Counted from the first letter of the stretch, positions 1 through 7,533 are shown. The stretch is 11,805 nt of DNA from Phycisphaerales bacterium (GCA_011048645.1 DSDR01000084.1:1-11805); one strand, 5' to 3'. Numbers and translations are program-made. Notes: a model not told the origin generated them from the letters alone.

Positions 1-132
1 ATAACAGGTGTTTCCGCAGGCTTTTTGGAACCGTACCCAGATATCCGTTTGCAGGTATTCGACCAGATGGCCGATATGAATCGGGCCGTTGGCGTAGGGC
101 AATGCGGAGGTTACAAGCAGTTTGCGTGTCAT
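1..132 (-). CDS. metG: Methionine--tRNA ligase, N-terminal 44 codons (partial)
   Basis: Methionyl-tRNA synthetase charges tRNA-Met with methionine in the cytoplasm. Only the first 44 codons are in the window; the gene runs off the left edge with its frame open. The translation starts MTRKLLVTSALPYANGPIHI and continues GHLVEYLQTDIW. It therefore shows the class I start (TSALPYANG) and the HIGH ATP-binding motif at residues 19-22, placed as is typical for MetRS. The ATG at 132-130 has a GGAGAG ribosome site nine bases upstream, inside the end of the PSP1 gene. Only 6 bases separate it from that gene's stop, so it is the distal gene of the operon. Identity is very likely; whether it has the C-terminal tRNA-binding domain cannot be seen. 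Confidence 0.93.
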   Translation of the reverse strand, partial: MTRKLLVTSALPYANGPIHIGHLVEYLQTDIWVRFQKACGNTCY

Positions 133-138
133 CGGCGT

Positions 139-1452
139 TTACTCTCCGGAAGGCTTTCCATCGGTGTTCTCGGTCTTGGGAAAACGATTTTGGGGTCCGT
201 TCTTGTTGCCGCCCCGACGTTTTTTGCGGCGATTTTTGCCGCGTCGATTCGTACGGCTGTCCTCGGCGCCGGGGCCGGTTGTGCTTTTGGCGGCGCGTTT
301 CTTTCGCGGTTTTCTGCCGCTGCGCTGAGGGGCGTTGCGATTTTTCTGACGGTCGGCGCGCGGGTCGGGCCGCGAGTCTTTGGGTTTGTTGTCGCGTTCT
401 GTTCCGGCATTCGAACTCTCGCCTGCAAACAAATCTTCAACCGACGTGATCGCGGCGGCCTGTTCCTGTTGGGCTTCGTCCTCGACCTCTTCGACGACAT
501 CCATCTCCTCGTTAAGCGGATGGACAGGGCGGTTTGGCTGGGTTTCTTTTTCTTCGGTTTGATCCATTGGCAGCAGTTCATCGACTGGCCAGGCCTGACG
601 GTCGCCCAGCGCGTCCTGCACCACCACCAGTTGGGTCAGAATCTGAACGTCGATGACGCGTCCTGTGCCCTTGGGTGTGCGAACCATCGAGTTGCGCGAC
701 GGAAGATTATCCTTCAGTTCCGTATAAGTCAGGTCTTCATATCGAAGACAACATTTCAGCCGCCCGCAATGCCCGCTGATCTTCGATGGATCGAGCGTGG
801 CCTTTTGCAGCTTGGCCATCCGCATATTCACCGGCTCAAGAATTTTCAGAAACCGGCTGCAGCAGCACTGCTGGCCGCATGTTTCATAATCGCTGACCAG
901 CCGAGCCTCGTCGCGAGCTCCGATCTGGCGCAGTTCAATTCGCGTCTGGTATTCGCGGGCCAGTGTCTTGACCAATTCGCGAAAATCCACACGTCCCTCG
1001 CTCGTAAAATAATAGATGATGCGCTCGCCGCCGAACAGATGCTCCGCATCGACGATTCGCATCGGCAGGCCAAGTTCCTTGATATACTTTTCGCAGCAGG
1101 CGATCTCTTCCTGTTCGGATTGAACAAGGTGCTCCTGTTCGCGAAGGTCCTCATGGGTGGCGAATCGGACAAATGTTCCGCCGGGGCCAACGGGCGAGCC
1201 GACGCCGAGATTGCCGTAATAGCTTTCGACCTGTTCCGGCGTGCTGCGAAACTGTCCCCCGCGGTAGTTATGGATGCCGACCACTTCGCCCAGTTCCAGG
1301 CCGCGTTCGGTCTTGATGATGACCTTGGTATTGAGTTTGGGAAGGGTGTTTTCGTTGTGCTCAAACCATCCCATCAACCCTATACGGCCGTAACTGACCA
1401 GCATATATTTATTTTTAGCCCCTTTGGGCTTTGTCGTTTCAGGTTGCGACAT
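139..1452 (-). CDS. PSP1-domain protein, RicT/YaaT-like, with long basic C-terminal tail
   Basis: A 437-residue protein whose residues about 15-300 match the PSP1 family (B. subtilis YaaT/RicT). In Bacillus, RicT works with RicA and RicF in a cytoplasmic Fe-S-containing complex that affects RNase Y-dependent mRNA processing; that role here is inferred from homology. Visible conserved blocks are YYFTSEGRVDFREL (147-160), RIELRQIGARDEARL (171-185), CGQQCCCSRFL (192-202), SGHCGRLKCCLRYE (226-239) and GTGRVIDVQ (262-270). The cysteine-rich blocks suit metal or Fe-S binding. Residues about 300-437 are acidic, then strongly Arg/Lys-rich and look disordered, an extension beyond the usual length of about 275. 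The ATG at 1452 is chosen because GGAGAAG lies nine bases upstream; a GTG at 1470 has no ribosome site. It sits between holB and metG, the same neighbourhood as yaaT. Confidence 0.9.
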   Translation of the reverse strand: MSQPETTKPKGAKNKYMLVSYGRIGLMGWFEHNENTLPKLNTKVIIKTERGLELGEVVGIHNYRGGQFRSTPEQVESYYGNLGVGSPVGPGGTFVRFATHEDLREQEHLVQSEQEEIACCEKYIKELGLPMRIVDAEHLFGGERIIYYFTSEGRVDFRELVKTLAREYQTRIELRQIGARDEARLVSDYETCGQQCCCSRFLKILEPVNMRMAKLQKATLDPSKISGHCGRLKCCLRYEDLTYTELKDNLPSRNSMVRTPKGTGRVIDVQILTQLVVVQDALGDRQAWPVDELLPMDQTEEKETQPNRPVHPLNEEMDVVEEVEDEAQQEQAAAITSVEDLFAGESSNAGTERDNKPKDSRPDPRADRQKNRNAPQRSGRKPRKKRAAKSTTGPGAEDSRTNRRGKNRRKKRRGGNKNGPQNRFPKTENTDGKPSGE

Positions 1453-1512
1453 AGATATCGACTTCTCCACTGCACTACATTTTACGTTTCGGGCAAGATG
1501 CTCGAAGTTCTC

Positions 1513-2649
1513 TTAGCTTATAGAAAGATTGATTATATCCGATTGCGTCAGATTTAACAAGACCTGCTCAAAAATCAGTTTTTCGTTGACATTGTCCTCA
1601 ACCCAGCGGCGCAGCGCATACATCTGCCGGACCAGCAGAGACAGCAATTCCGGCTCATAGTTATCGGCTAATCGGTGAATAACTGGTGTTTGATCGACGT
1701 TGACCAACGGCTCGGCCGCACCGACGTGCAGTTTCAGGGCGTCGGTCAGCGCCAGGGTGAGCATTTGGATCGCCCCCGTTTGTGCCCGTCGATTGATATC
1801 TTTGGTGCTGACGTTTTCCATCGCCGCCGACCAGGCCGCGGCGATGTGTTTGGATGCCTTACTCATCCACTCGGCCTGCTCCAGCACATCCGGCAGGGCG
1901 GCGCCGGCCAGCCGTTCAAGTAATTCACACTTAATCTGATAAGGACGGTCGCCTTTTGGCGTAAGCGACGCCCATTCAAGCGCCTGGCCGAGCCGACCTT
2001 CACTGAAGTTGGCCCAATACACGCTTTCCGGCTCGCGGATCCCGATCTCGGCCAGTTTGCGAATGATCGTCTGCGAATCAATCGGCCCGAAACGCACCGG
2101 ATGACACCGCGACAGCGTCGTCGGCAGCATTTTTTCCAGTCGGCTGCAAATCAGGATAATTACACAAAACGTCGGCGGCTCTTCCAGAATCTTGAGCATC
2201 GCGTTCTGACTGGAACGGTTGACCTTCTCGGCCTCCTGAACCACATAAACCACGTGCTGACTTCGCTGCGGACGGGTGGTGATTTTATCGATCAGAAATT
2301 CCCGAATCACATCCACCGGCATGTCAAGGGGGGCGGTTTTGTTTTTTCCGTCTTTGGTGAATGTGATCAGCTCTTTATAAATCGGCTGAAAATCAGGATG
2401 CCCGCCGCTTTCAAACAACCGGCAGGAATCGCATTGCCCGCAACTGTCGAAAAACACCGGCTCGCCGGCTCGCCGGGTACGATTTTGACACAGCAGCATT
2501 TTGGCCCACGCCCGAGCGGTGGTGAATTTGCCCACACCGTCTTCGCCGCAAAACAGGTAAGCGTGGGGCATACGCCCCGCGGCATACGCCCGCTGAAGCG
2601 AGCCGATGGCCTTGTCCTGACATACAATATCGCTTAAACGTTCTGCCAT
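1513..2649 (-). CDS. holB: DNA polymerase III delta' subunit
   Basis: A 378-residue clamp-loader subunit that helps load the sliding clamp onto primed DNA. The N-terminal AAA+ domain has a complete Walker A (GEDGVGKFT, 35-43, Lys41). A zinc-binding set follows (Cys54, Cys70, Cys73, Cys76 in the stretch ending CGQCDSC). A degenerate Walker B-like strand (VYVVQEAEKV, 135-143) comes next, and the SRC motif is at 180-182. The SRC motif and zinc module separate it from unrelated AAA+ proteins; DnaX is less likely because the protein is short and has no C-terminal extension. The ATG at 2649 overlaps the end of tmk by 16 bases and has only a poor ribosome site, so translational coupling is likely. 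The next gene starts 60 bases after the stop. Confidence 0.92.
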   Translation of the reverse strand: MAERLSDIVCQDKAIGSLQRAYAAGRMPHAYLFCGEDGVGKFTTARAWAKMLLCQNRTRRAGEPVFFDSCGQCDSCRLFESGGHPDFQPIYKELITFTKDGKNKTAPLDMPVDVIREFLIDKITTRPQRSQHVVYVVQEAEKVNRSSQNAMLKILEEPPTFCVIILICSRLEKMLPTTLSRCHPVRFGPIDSQTIIRKLAEIGIREPESVYWANFSEGRLGQALEWASLTPKGDRPYQIKCELLERLAGAALPDVLEQAEWMSKASKHIAAAWSAAMENVSTKDINRRAQTGAIQMLTLALTDALKLHVGAAEPLVNVDQTPVIHRLADNYEPELLSLLVRQMYALRRWVEDNVNEKLIFEQVLLNLTQSDIINLSIS

Positions 2650-3266
2650 CCCAACACCGCTTTTAGATATTCACAAACCCCCTGATGTACCCTCTCGACT
2701 GATGCTCGCGCGTCAATCACCGCCGCATTGGGGCAGTGTTTCTGCATCGCTAAAAAACCCTCACGTACACGAGTATGATAATCAGCGCCTTTCTGTTCCA
2801 TCCGATCCAAATCCCGATTCATCCGCTGCCGTGCGGTTTCGACGTCCACGTCCAGAATAATTGTCACATCTGGCCAGACTCGTTCCAGGGCCGCCTCGGC
2901 CACAGCCAGCACCTTCTGTACGCCAACTCCGCCGGCGTATCCCTGATACGCACAAGTACTGCTCAGCCACCGATCCATCACCACAAACCGCCCGTGTTCC
3001 AGATCCGGCCCGATATGTTCGGCCCAAAGCTGCGCCCGCGCGGCCATATACAGCAGCACCTCAACCGTATCTGTCATCGCCGTATGCGACGGATCCAGCA
3101 GAATCTCCCGAATTTTTTCCCCGATCGCGGTTGTCCCCGGATCGCGATAGGAGACCACCTCCCATCCCTGCCCGGTGATCCACTCGGCCAGCAGACGCGT
3201 CTGCGTACTCTTTCCGCAGCCGTCCGGCCCGTCCAGCACAATAAATTGTCCCGTTTTGTTTATCAT
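2634..3266 (-). CDS. tmk: Thymidylate kinase (dTMP kinase)
   Basis: A 210-residue kinase, normal family length, that phosphorylates dTMP to dTDP with ATP in the cytoplasmic dTTP pathway. The P-loop is GPDGCGKST (13-21). The DR[YFW] motif appears as DRW (98-100), followed by LSSTCAYQGYA as in bacterial TMKs. An Arg-rich lid region is at 147-170 (RQRMNRDLDRM...). The usual dTMP-binding loop REPGGT reads RDPGTT (41-46), two conservative changes. The ATG at 3266 overlaps the upstream membrane-protein stop as ATGA. The 3' end overlaps holB by 16 bases. This tight packing indicates one transcript linking nucleotide supply and replication genes. Confidence 0.95.
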   Translation of the reverse strand: MINKTGQFIVLDGPDGCGKSTQTRLLAEWITGQGWEVVSYRDPGTTAIGEKIREILLDPSHTAMTDTVEVLLYMAARAQLWAEHIGPDLEHGRFVVMDRWLSSTCAYQGYAGGVGVQKVLAVAEAALERVWPDVTIILDVDVETARQRMNRDLDRMEQKGADYHTRVREGFLAMQKHCPNAAVIDARASVERVHQGVCEYLKAVLGWQNV

Positions 3267-4039
3267 CTTCTTTCGGTTTCAATCGCGATAAACAATACCG
3301 TTGCCAGCATCAATGTCAGAATCGTCAGACTCTGGAGCAAATGACCCGCGGTCAACGCGATATAATACACCGGGCCGTCTTTCGGAGCAAGTGATACAAC
3401 GATCCCTATGACCGCCATTACCGCCAGTCCCGCCCCATAAAATCTCGGCAGCAGGCCCAAATTGCTTAGACGCACTTGCCGCATCATGGCAAAGGCCTCT
3501 ATTGCCTTATAATCCAGCACCAACATAAACGATGGAATCAGGAATATGGGTTTTACCAGCAGGGCGACAGCGCCTGTCATCATCAGTGTCATCAGCCACG
3601 GGGGAAACGATTCAGCCTGCTTATAGCCTGTCGCCGAGACGATCAGGATGGCCAAAACACCGGAAACGACCCAAACGGCCAATCCCAATAAAATCTGAAC
3701 GCCCAGTATCTGCCAGAAATACGGACGTCCCGTCCTGAGCAGGGTATTGGGTTCCTGCGGCTTGGCCCCATCGGTCGCCGCTGTCCGCAAAAAACCCAGA
3801 TACAGCATCTGCCACACAATCGCCAGGATCATACATCCCATGCCCAGCACAAACATCGTCCAGTCCGGCATCGTGGCCGGGCGCGATGGATCCATTCCGC
3901 TGCGAAGCATAATCTGATCCAGAAGCACCATCAGTCCCGCCTGAAACACAACGACCAGAGTGATCTCTGGCCGCCGTAATTTGAAGATGTCGCTAATTTG
4001 ACTCAATAATATCTCTGAATTTCTTTTCATTCCGCGCAT
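3263..4039 (-). CDS. Multi-pass membrane protein of unknown function
   Basis: I do not recognise the family. The 258-residue product is largely hydrophobic, with about six likely membrane segments near residues 27-44, 61-84, 108-136, 148-176, 202-218 and 223-253. A short basic N-terminus and a polar loop (85-107) lie between. No catalytic motif, transporter signature or lipobox is evident. The frame stays open to 4120, but the extra 27 codons are unlike a protein start. The ATG at 4039 has AGGCGG four bases upstream; a second ATG at 4030 is the alternative. Its stop overlaps the tmk start as ATGA, so it is probably the first gene of the replication operon, or was fused to it by recent rearrangement. 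Confidence 0.75.
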   Translation of the reverse strand: MRGMKRNSEILLSQISDIFKLRRPEITLVVVFQAGLMVLLDQIMLRSGMDPSRPATMPDWTMFVLGMGCMILAIVWQMLYLGFLRTAATDGAKPQEPNTLLRTGRPYFWQILGVQILLGLAVWVVSGVLAILIVSATGYKQAESFPPWLMTLMMTGAVALLVKPIFLIPSFMLVLDYKAIEAFAMMRQVRLSNLGLLPRFYGAGLAVMAVIGIVVSLAPKDGPVYYIALTAGHLLQSLTILTLMLATVLFIAIETERR

Positions 4040-4182
4040 TGAACCGCCTGTAGAATTGTAAATCCTATACGTTAAAGTATGATACAGCAAAATCATCACA
4101 AAAGAAAGCGTTTTACACAATCCGGCGTCCGGAATAGCAGCGGGCCGTTTTTGGATATCAATACGGTTTTTGCGTGTGGGAA

Positions 4183-5097
4183 TTATGAACCGACGATGTT
4201 TTTGCGGTATTGCTGAGGGGTAACGCCGAAGGTTTGTTTGAACAGACGGTGAAAAAAGTGGATATTATCGTAGCCGCAGCGGGCGGCAATCTCTGAACAC
4301 CGCAGTGCCGTGGCTCGCAGCAGCGTCCGGGCGGCCTCCAGACGAAGCTGTTTTTGATACTCCAGCGGGGCGACGCCGAACGCCTTTCGAAACGCCCGAA
4401 ACAAATACCCCTTCGAAAATCCCGCCAACTGCGATAATTCTTCAATCCGGATGGGTGTATTGTAGTGTTGCTCGATGTACTGCCGAACGCGAATCACCCG
4501 TTCATCGGCAATACCGCCGGAGGCGGCCGGTTTAACGCACGCCTGTACGATAAAATGCAGGAGCTTGAGCAGGGCGTATTGCAGATAAAAATCTGATAGC
4601 AGATGTTCAACCCCCGCCAAGTCGGCAATTTCGGTCAACACGGCATTCAGCACGCTGATCTCGGCATCCGACAGCCGCATCGGATTATGTAAATCGATTT
4701 GTGCCCCGGCCCACTGCTCAAGCAGTTCTTCAAAGGGCAAGGTCAGAGGCTCGCATTGTTCATTTTCAAACGCCAGCGTCAGTTCTGAATAAACGGCATT
4801 GCCGAACCGTGTGATAAAATCGTGCGGCTGGCCCGGCGAAACGAGAATGACCGTGCCGGGTTTGGCAGGGTATTCCAGGCGATTGAGCAGGCACACTCCG
4901 CTGCCGGCGGTATAAAGCACTATGTGATACAGATTATGTCGATGTTCTCGGAATGTTTGGATGTCGCCGACAGGTCTGTCCTGAGCAATTGTGGTATGCA
5001 GAACAACCGGTCGGTATATATCTTTATCGTGGAGGATGCGCAGCACATTGCACCCCGACACTCCGTTTTTGTTGCGTACATAGCGGTACATAGTCAT
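4183..5097 (-). CDS. AraC-family transcriptional regulator with cupin sensor domain
   Basis: A 304-residue regulator of typical AraC/XylS build. The N-terminal half (about 40-115) looks like an AraC-type cupin, with an HRHNLYHIVLYTAG strand and the PGTVILVSPGQPHDF turn (about 81-95). The C-terminal 100 residues carry two helix-turn-helix units: IRIEELSQLAGFSKGYLFRAF, then CSEIAARCGYDNIHFFHRLF with the family's FGVTPQQYRK ending. It most likely binds a small sugar-type ligand and activates the divergent operon that starts 124 bases away. The ATG at 5097 lacks a clear ribosome site; an in-frame ATG at 5091 is possible. Its own promoter reads TTGACG-N17-TATAAT, and an inverted repeat over the -35 box suggests autoregulation. 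Confidence 0.92.
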   Translation of the reverse strand: MTMYRYVRNKNGVSGCNVLRILHDKDIYRPVVLHTTIAQDRPVGDIQTFREHRHNLYHIVLYTAGSGVCLLNRLEYPAKPGTVILVSPGQPHDFITRFGNAVYSELTLAFENEQCEPLTLPFEELLEQWAGAQIDLHNPMRLSDAEISVLNAVLTEIADLAGVEHLLSDFYLQYALLKLLHFIVQACVKPAASGGIADERVIRVRQYIEQHYNTPIRIEELSQLAGFSKGYLFRAFRKAFGVAPLEYQKQLRLEAARTLLRATALRCSEIAARCGYDNIHFFHRLFKQTFGVTPQQYRKNIVGS

Positions 5098-5110
5098 TAT
5101 TGTGCAATAA
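5097..5110. repeat. 14-bp palindrome at the regulator start codon
   Basis: TTATTG-TG-CAATAA is a perfect inverted repeat with a 2-base centre. It abuts and includes the first base of the regulator's ATG. It could be a second protein-binding site or could limit translation of the regulator. Short AT-rich palindromes also arise by chance. Confidence 0.35.
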
Positions 5111-5133
5111 AAAGCGATAAAAAACTAAATAAT

Positions 5134-5161
5134 CTTTTATCCTAAAGTATTATAGTATAAT
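5134..5161 (+). promoter_or_regulatory. Candidate promoter of the URO-D/DUF6807/ThuA operon
   Basis: A perfect TATAAT lies at 5156-5161 on the plus strand, immediately beside the regulator's own -10 box. No good -35 hexamer is seen 16-18 bases upstream; the region is T-rich (cttttat). A strong -10 with a weak -35 is common at activator-dependent promoters, which fits control by the adjacent AraC-type protein. This is inference from sequence only. Confidence 0.5.
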
Positions 5162-5177
5162 AGCGACAGGACGTCAA
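5149..5177 (-). promoter_or_regulatory. Promoter of the AraC-type regulator
   Basis: On the minus strand TTGACG (5177-5172) and TATAAT (5154-5149) are separated by exactly 17 bases, a near-consensus sigma-70 promoter. It would give a leader of roughly 45 bases to the ATG at 5097. The -10 box forms half of a palindrome shared with the opposite promoter. Confidence 0.7.
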
Positions 5178-5192
5178 AGCAGTATTGCTTTG
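5175..5192. promoter_or_regulatory. 18-bp inverted repeat, candidate operator or leader hairpin
   Basis: CAAAGCA-GTAT-TGCTTTG is a perfect 7-bp inverted repeat with a 4-base centre. It overlaps the -35 box of the regulator gene and lies about 14 bases downstream of the opposite -10 box. It could be an operator or, in the operon mRNA, a small hairpin about 30 bases before the start codon. Confidence 0.5.
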
Positions 5193-5221
5193 TGAAAGTC
5201 AATGGAAAGCGGCGAGGGATT

Positions 5222-6259
5222 ATGACAAACGAACAATGGCAGTTGTTACTCAAGCTTATCGAGGGTAAGACAATCCGGCCCTTGCCTATCGGTTTTATTA
5301 TTGACAGCCCCTGGCTGCCGAGCTGGGCGGGTATCTCCACACTGGATTATTTTTCCAGCGACGAGTGCTGGTTCGAAGCCAACAAAAAAGCCGTGCAGAC
5401 CTTCCCGGAGGTCGTGTTCCTGCCGGGTTTCTGGAGTGAGTACGGAATGTGTACCGAGCCGAGCGCCTTCGGCGCCAAATGTTCGTTCCACCGAAACGAT
5501 CTGCCCTATGCCGACAAAATCATTCACCAGCCGGATGATATTGACCGTCTGGCCGCACCCAATCCGCAAACCGACGGCTTGGCTCCGTTTGTTTTGAATC
5601 GGCTGGCGCTCAATCGCCGCCGCATCGAATCGCTGGGGCATCACATTCGATTTGCCGTCGCCCGAGGGCCGCTCAATATCGCCTCTTTTTTGATGGGGAC
5701 AACCGAGTTTCTGATGGGTCTTCGCACCGACACGGAAAAAATCCACAAACTCCTCGATATGATCACCGACTACACCGTTCGCTGGCTGGAGCTGCAAAAG
5801 AAAACCATTGACACCATCGACGGGGTGTTTATCCTTGATGATATTGTCGGGTTTTGCGGCGAGCCGGATTTTCGGGAGTTTGCCGCTCCGTATTTGAAAC
5901 GAATCTTCGGATGTCTCGATGTGCGGGTCAAGTTCTTTCATAACGATGCCGACGGACGCGGTTGTGCGGGGCATTTGTCCTCCTTAGGCGTCAATCTGTT
6001 CAATTTCAGCTTTCTGCACTCGCTCGAAGAGATGAAGACCTGGACGAGTAATCAGGTAACGCTCGTGGGTAATATCCCGCCGCGCGATGTGCTGGCCCTT
6101 GGCTCACCCGATGCGGTTCGTCAAAGCGTCCGGCAGGCGCTGGCGCCGCTTTCGGACAAACGCCGTATTCTTTTGTCCTGCGGCGGCGGAATGCCCGACG
6201 GCGTATCAACCGAGAACATTAAAACCTTTATTCAGGCCGCTCAGGAGATCAAACAATGA
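5222..6259 (+). CDS. URO-D-fold protein (uroporphyrinogen decarboxylase / corrinoid methyltransferase superfamily)
   Basis: A 345-residue cytoplasmic protein of the superfamily that includes HemE and the corrinoid methyltransferases MtaA, MtbA and CmuA. Matching features are a central HNDADGRG segment (240-247) and LGVNLFNFSF (255-264). The GNIPPRDVLALGSPDAV block (283-299) and a closing GGGMPDGVSTENI (321-333) also fit. It lacks the HemE N-terminal pattern and sits in a sugar-type operon, so haem synthesis is unlikely. His240-x-Asp242 plus Cys320 recalls the HxC...C zinc site of methyltransferase members with one ligand changed. A methyl-transfer or decarboxylation role is possible but unproven. 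The ATG at 5222 is preferred (GAGG four bases upstream); a GTG at 5192 lies inside an inverted repeat. The stop overlaps the next start as ATGA. Confidence 0.85.
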   Translation: MTNEQWQLLLKLIEGKTIRPLPIGFIIDSPWLPSWAGISTLDYFSSDECWFEANKKAVQTFPEVVFLPGFWSEYGMCTEPSAFGAKCSFHRNDLPYADKIIHQPDDIDRLAAPNPQTDGLAPFVLNRLALNRRRIESLGHHIRFAVARGPLNIASFLMGTTEFLMGLRTDTEKIHKLLDMITDYTVRWLELQKKTIDTIDGVFILDDIVGFCGEPDFREFAAPYLKRIFGCLDVRVKFFHNDADGRGCAGHLSSLGVNLFNFSFLHSLEEMKTWTSNQVTLVGNIPPRDVLALGSPDAVRQSVRQALAPLSDKRRILLSCGGGMPDGVSTENIKTFIQAAQEIKQ

Positions 6260-7533
6260 AACACACCACACGCACCTTTGCATCGGCAATGGGTCTTACG
6301 GGGTTTCTTTTCGTCATTTTTGCCGCGTCGCCCCTCGGTGCTGCGCAACAATTCACGCTGACCGCCGAAAACACGGCGATTCTGCCGGCGCCGTTGTCGC
6401 TGGATCTGGAAGGGATTGCCATTCCTGAAACCCACACGCCGCGTTTGTACCGCATTGACGCCGACAGGAAAATCCCGCTGGCCAGTCAACTGGATCTCTC
6501 GCGCGCCGCTCGGTTGTGGTTCATTCCCGATCAGACGATTCAGCCGGGCCGCAGCGTCCGGCTGGAACTGACGATGGAACCGGCATCTGCCCCGTCGGTT
6601 CCGCTCAGCGCGACGGTCGATGAAAAAACAATTACCCTGCTCTATCAAAGCAAACCCATTCTCAGTTATCACCACGCCGAACATCCGGTCCCCGAAGGCG
6701 TCAATCCCGTCTTTCGACGCAGCGGTTTCATTCATCCGCTTTACACGCCCGACGGGATGGTGGTTACCCGCATTCAGCCGCCCGATCACTATCACCATTA
6801 CGGTATCTGGAGTCCCTGGACGGTTACACAGATTGAAGGCCGGCAGGTCGATTTCTGGAATCTGGCCAAAGGCGAAGGGCGCGTGAGGTTTGCGGGCTTG
6901 CTGTCCACCGTTGCCGGCCCTGTCTATGCCGGTTTTCAGGTGCATCAGGAACACGTGATGTATCTCGGCGAGGAACAGATCGAAAAGGTCGCGATGAACG
7001 AAGTCTGGGATATCCGCGCCTCAGCCGTGCGTCTTGACGGACGTACCGCCTGGCTGGTGGATTATACCTCGACGCTGAATAACGCCTTGTCAAGCCCCAT
7101 TGAATTGTCGGCCTATCGGTACGGCGGGGGACTGGGGTTTCGAGCCACCGATGACTGGACCAAAGACAACGTGGTGGTTCTGACCAGCGAGGGCAAGTCC
7201 CGCAATGAAGCCGATGGCACGCGCGCCCGCTGGGCGGATCTGCGCGGCGTCGGACGCAATAAAACCGGCACGGCCGGCGTCTTGTTCTTAAGCCACCGCG
7301 CCAATCGGGAACATCCCGAACCGATGCGCGTCTGGCCGGACGACGCCGCCGGTAATGGCCTGATGTTTTTTGAATTTTGTCCGATTCGGCATAATGATTG
7401 GATGCTCCGGCCCCATCAAAACTATGTCCTGCGGTATCGGATGCTCGTCTATGACGGTCGGATAACGCCGGAACTTGCAGAAACGTTATGGAATAATTTT
7501 TCTCAACCTCCACTCATTAAGGTGCAGCAATGA
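6256..7533 (+). CDS. Exported DUF6807 ('PmoA family') protein
   Basis: A 425-residue protein with a typical Sec signal (hydrophobic core about 11-24, cleavage near LGAA/QQ, 27-31). The mature part resembles the family often labelled 'methane oxygenase PmoA' (DUF6807). That name is misleading, since nothing here resembles membrane-bound methane monooxygenase. Visible markers are SGFIHPLYTPDG (156-167), the His-rich PDHYHHYGIWSPWT (176-189) and a later FLSHRANREHPEP stretch. The fold is expected to be a beta-sandwich. Such proteins are common in PVC and Bacteroidota glycan loci, but the family's activity is not known to me. AGGAG lies eight bases before the ATG. The gene overlaps both neighbours as ATGA, so the three products are probably made together. 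Confidence 0.82.
   Translation: MKHTTRTFASAMGLTGFLFVIFAASPLGAAQQFTLTAENTAILPAPLSLDLEGIAIPETHTPRLYRIDADRKIPLASQLDLSRAARLWFIPDQTIQPGRSVRLELTMEPASAPSVPLSATVDEKTITLLYQSKPILSYHHAEHPVPEGVNPVFRRSGFIHPLYTPDGMVVTRIQPPDHYHHYGIWSPWTVTQIEGRQVDFWNLAKGEGRVRFAGLLSTVAGPVYAGFQVHQEHVMYLGEEQIEKVAMNEVWDIRASAVRLDGRTAWLVDYTSTLNNALSSPIELSAYRYGGGLGFRATDDWTKDNVVVLTSEGKSRNEADGTRARWADLRGVGRNKTGTAGVLFLSHRANREHPEPMRVWPDDAAGNGLMFFEFCPIRHNDWMLRPHQNYVLRYRMLVYDGRITPELAETLWNNFSQPPLIKVQQ

Noticed and set aside
25..1557. A 510-codon open frame on the plus strand across metG and the PSP1 gene
   Set aside because: It is antisense to clearly recognisable genes, resembles no protein family, and arises from the codon usage of the opposite strand.
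4125..4140. TCCGG/CCGGA inverted repeat between the membrane protein and the AraC-type regulator as a terminator
   Set aside because: The stem is only five bases and no T run follows on the minus strand.
5192..5221. A GTG at 5192 as the start of the URO-D-like gene
   Set aside because: It lies at the edge of an inverted repeat without a ribosome site and adds ten residues unlike the family start; the ATG at 5222 has GAGG upstream.
5222..6259. The URO-D-like gene as hemE of haem biosynthesis
   Set aside because: The N-terminal HemE signature is not seen, and the gene sits in a coupled sugar-type operon.
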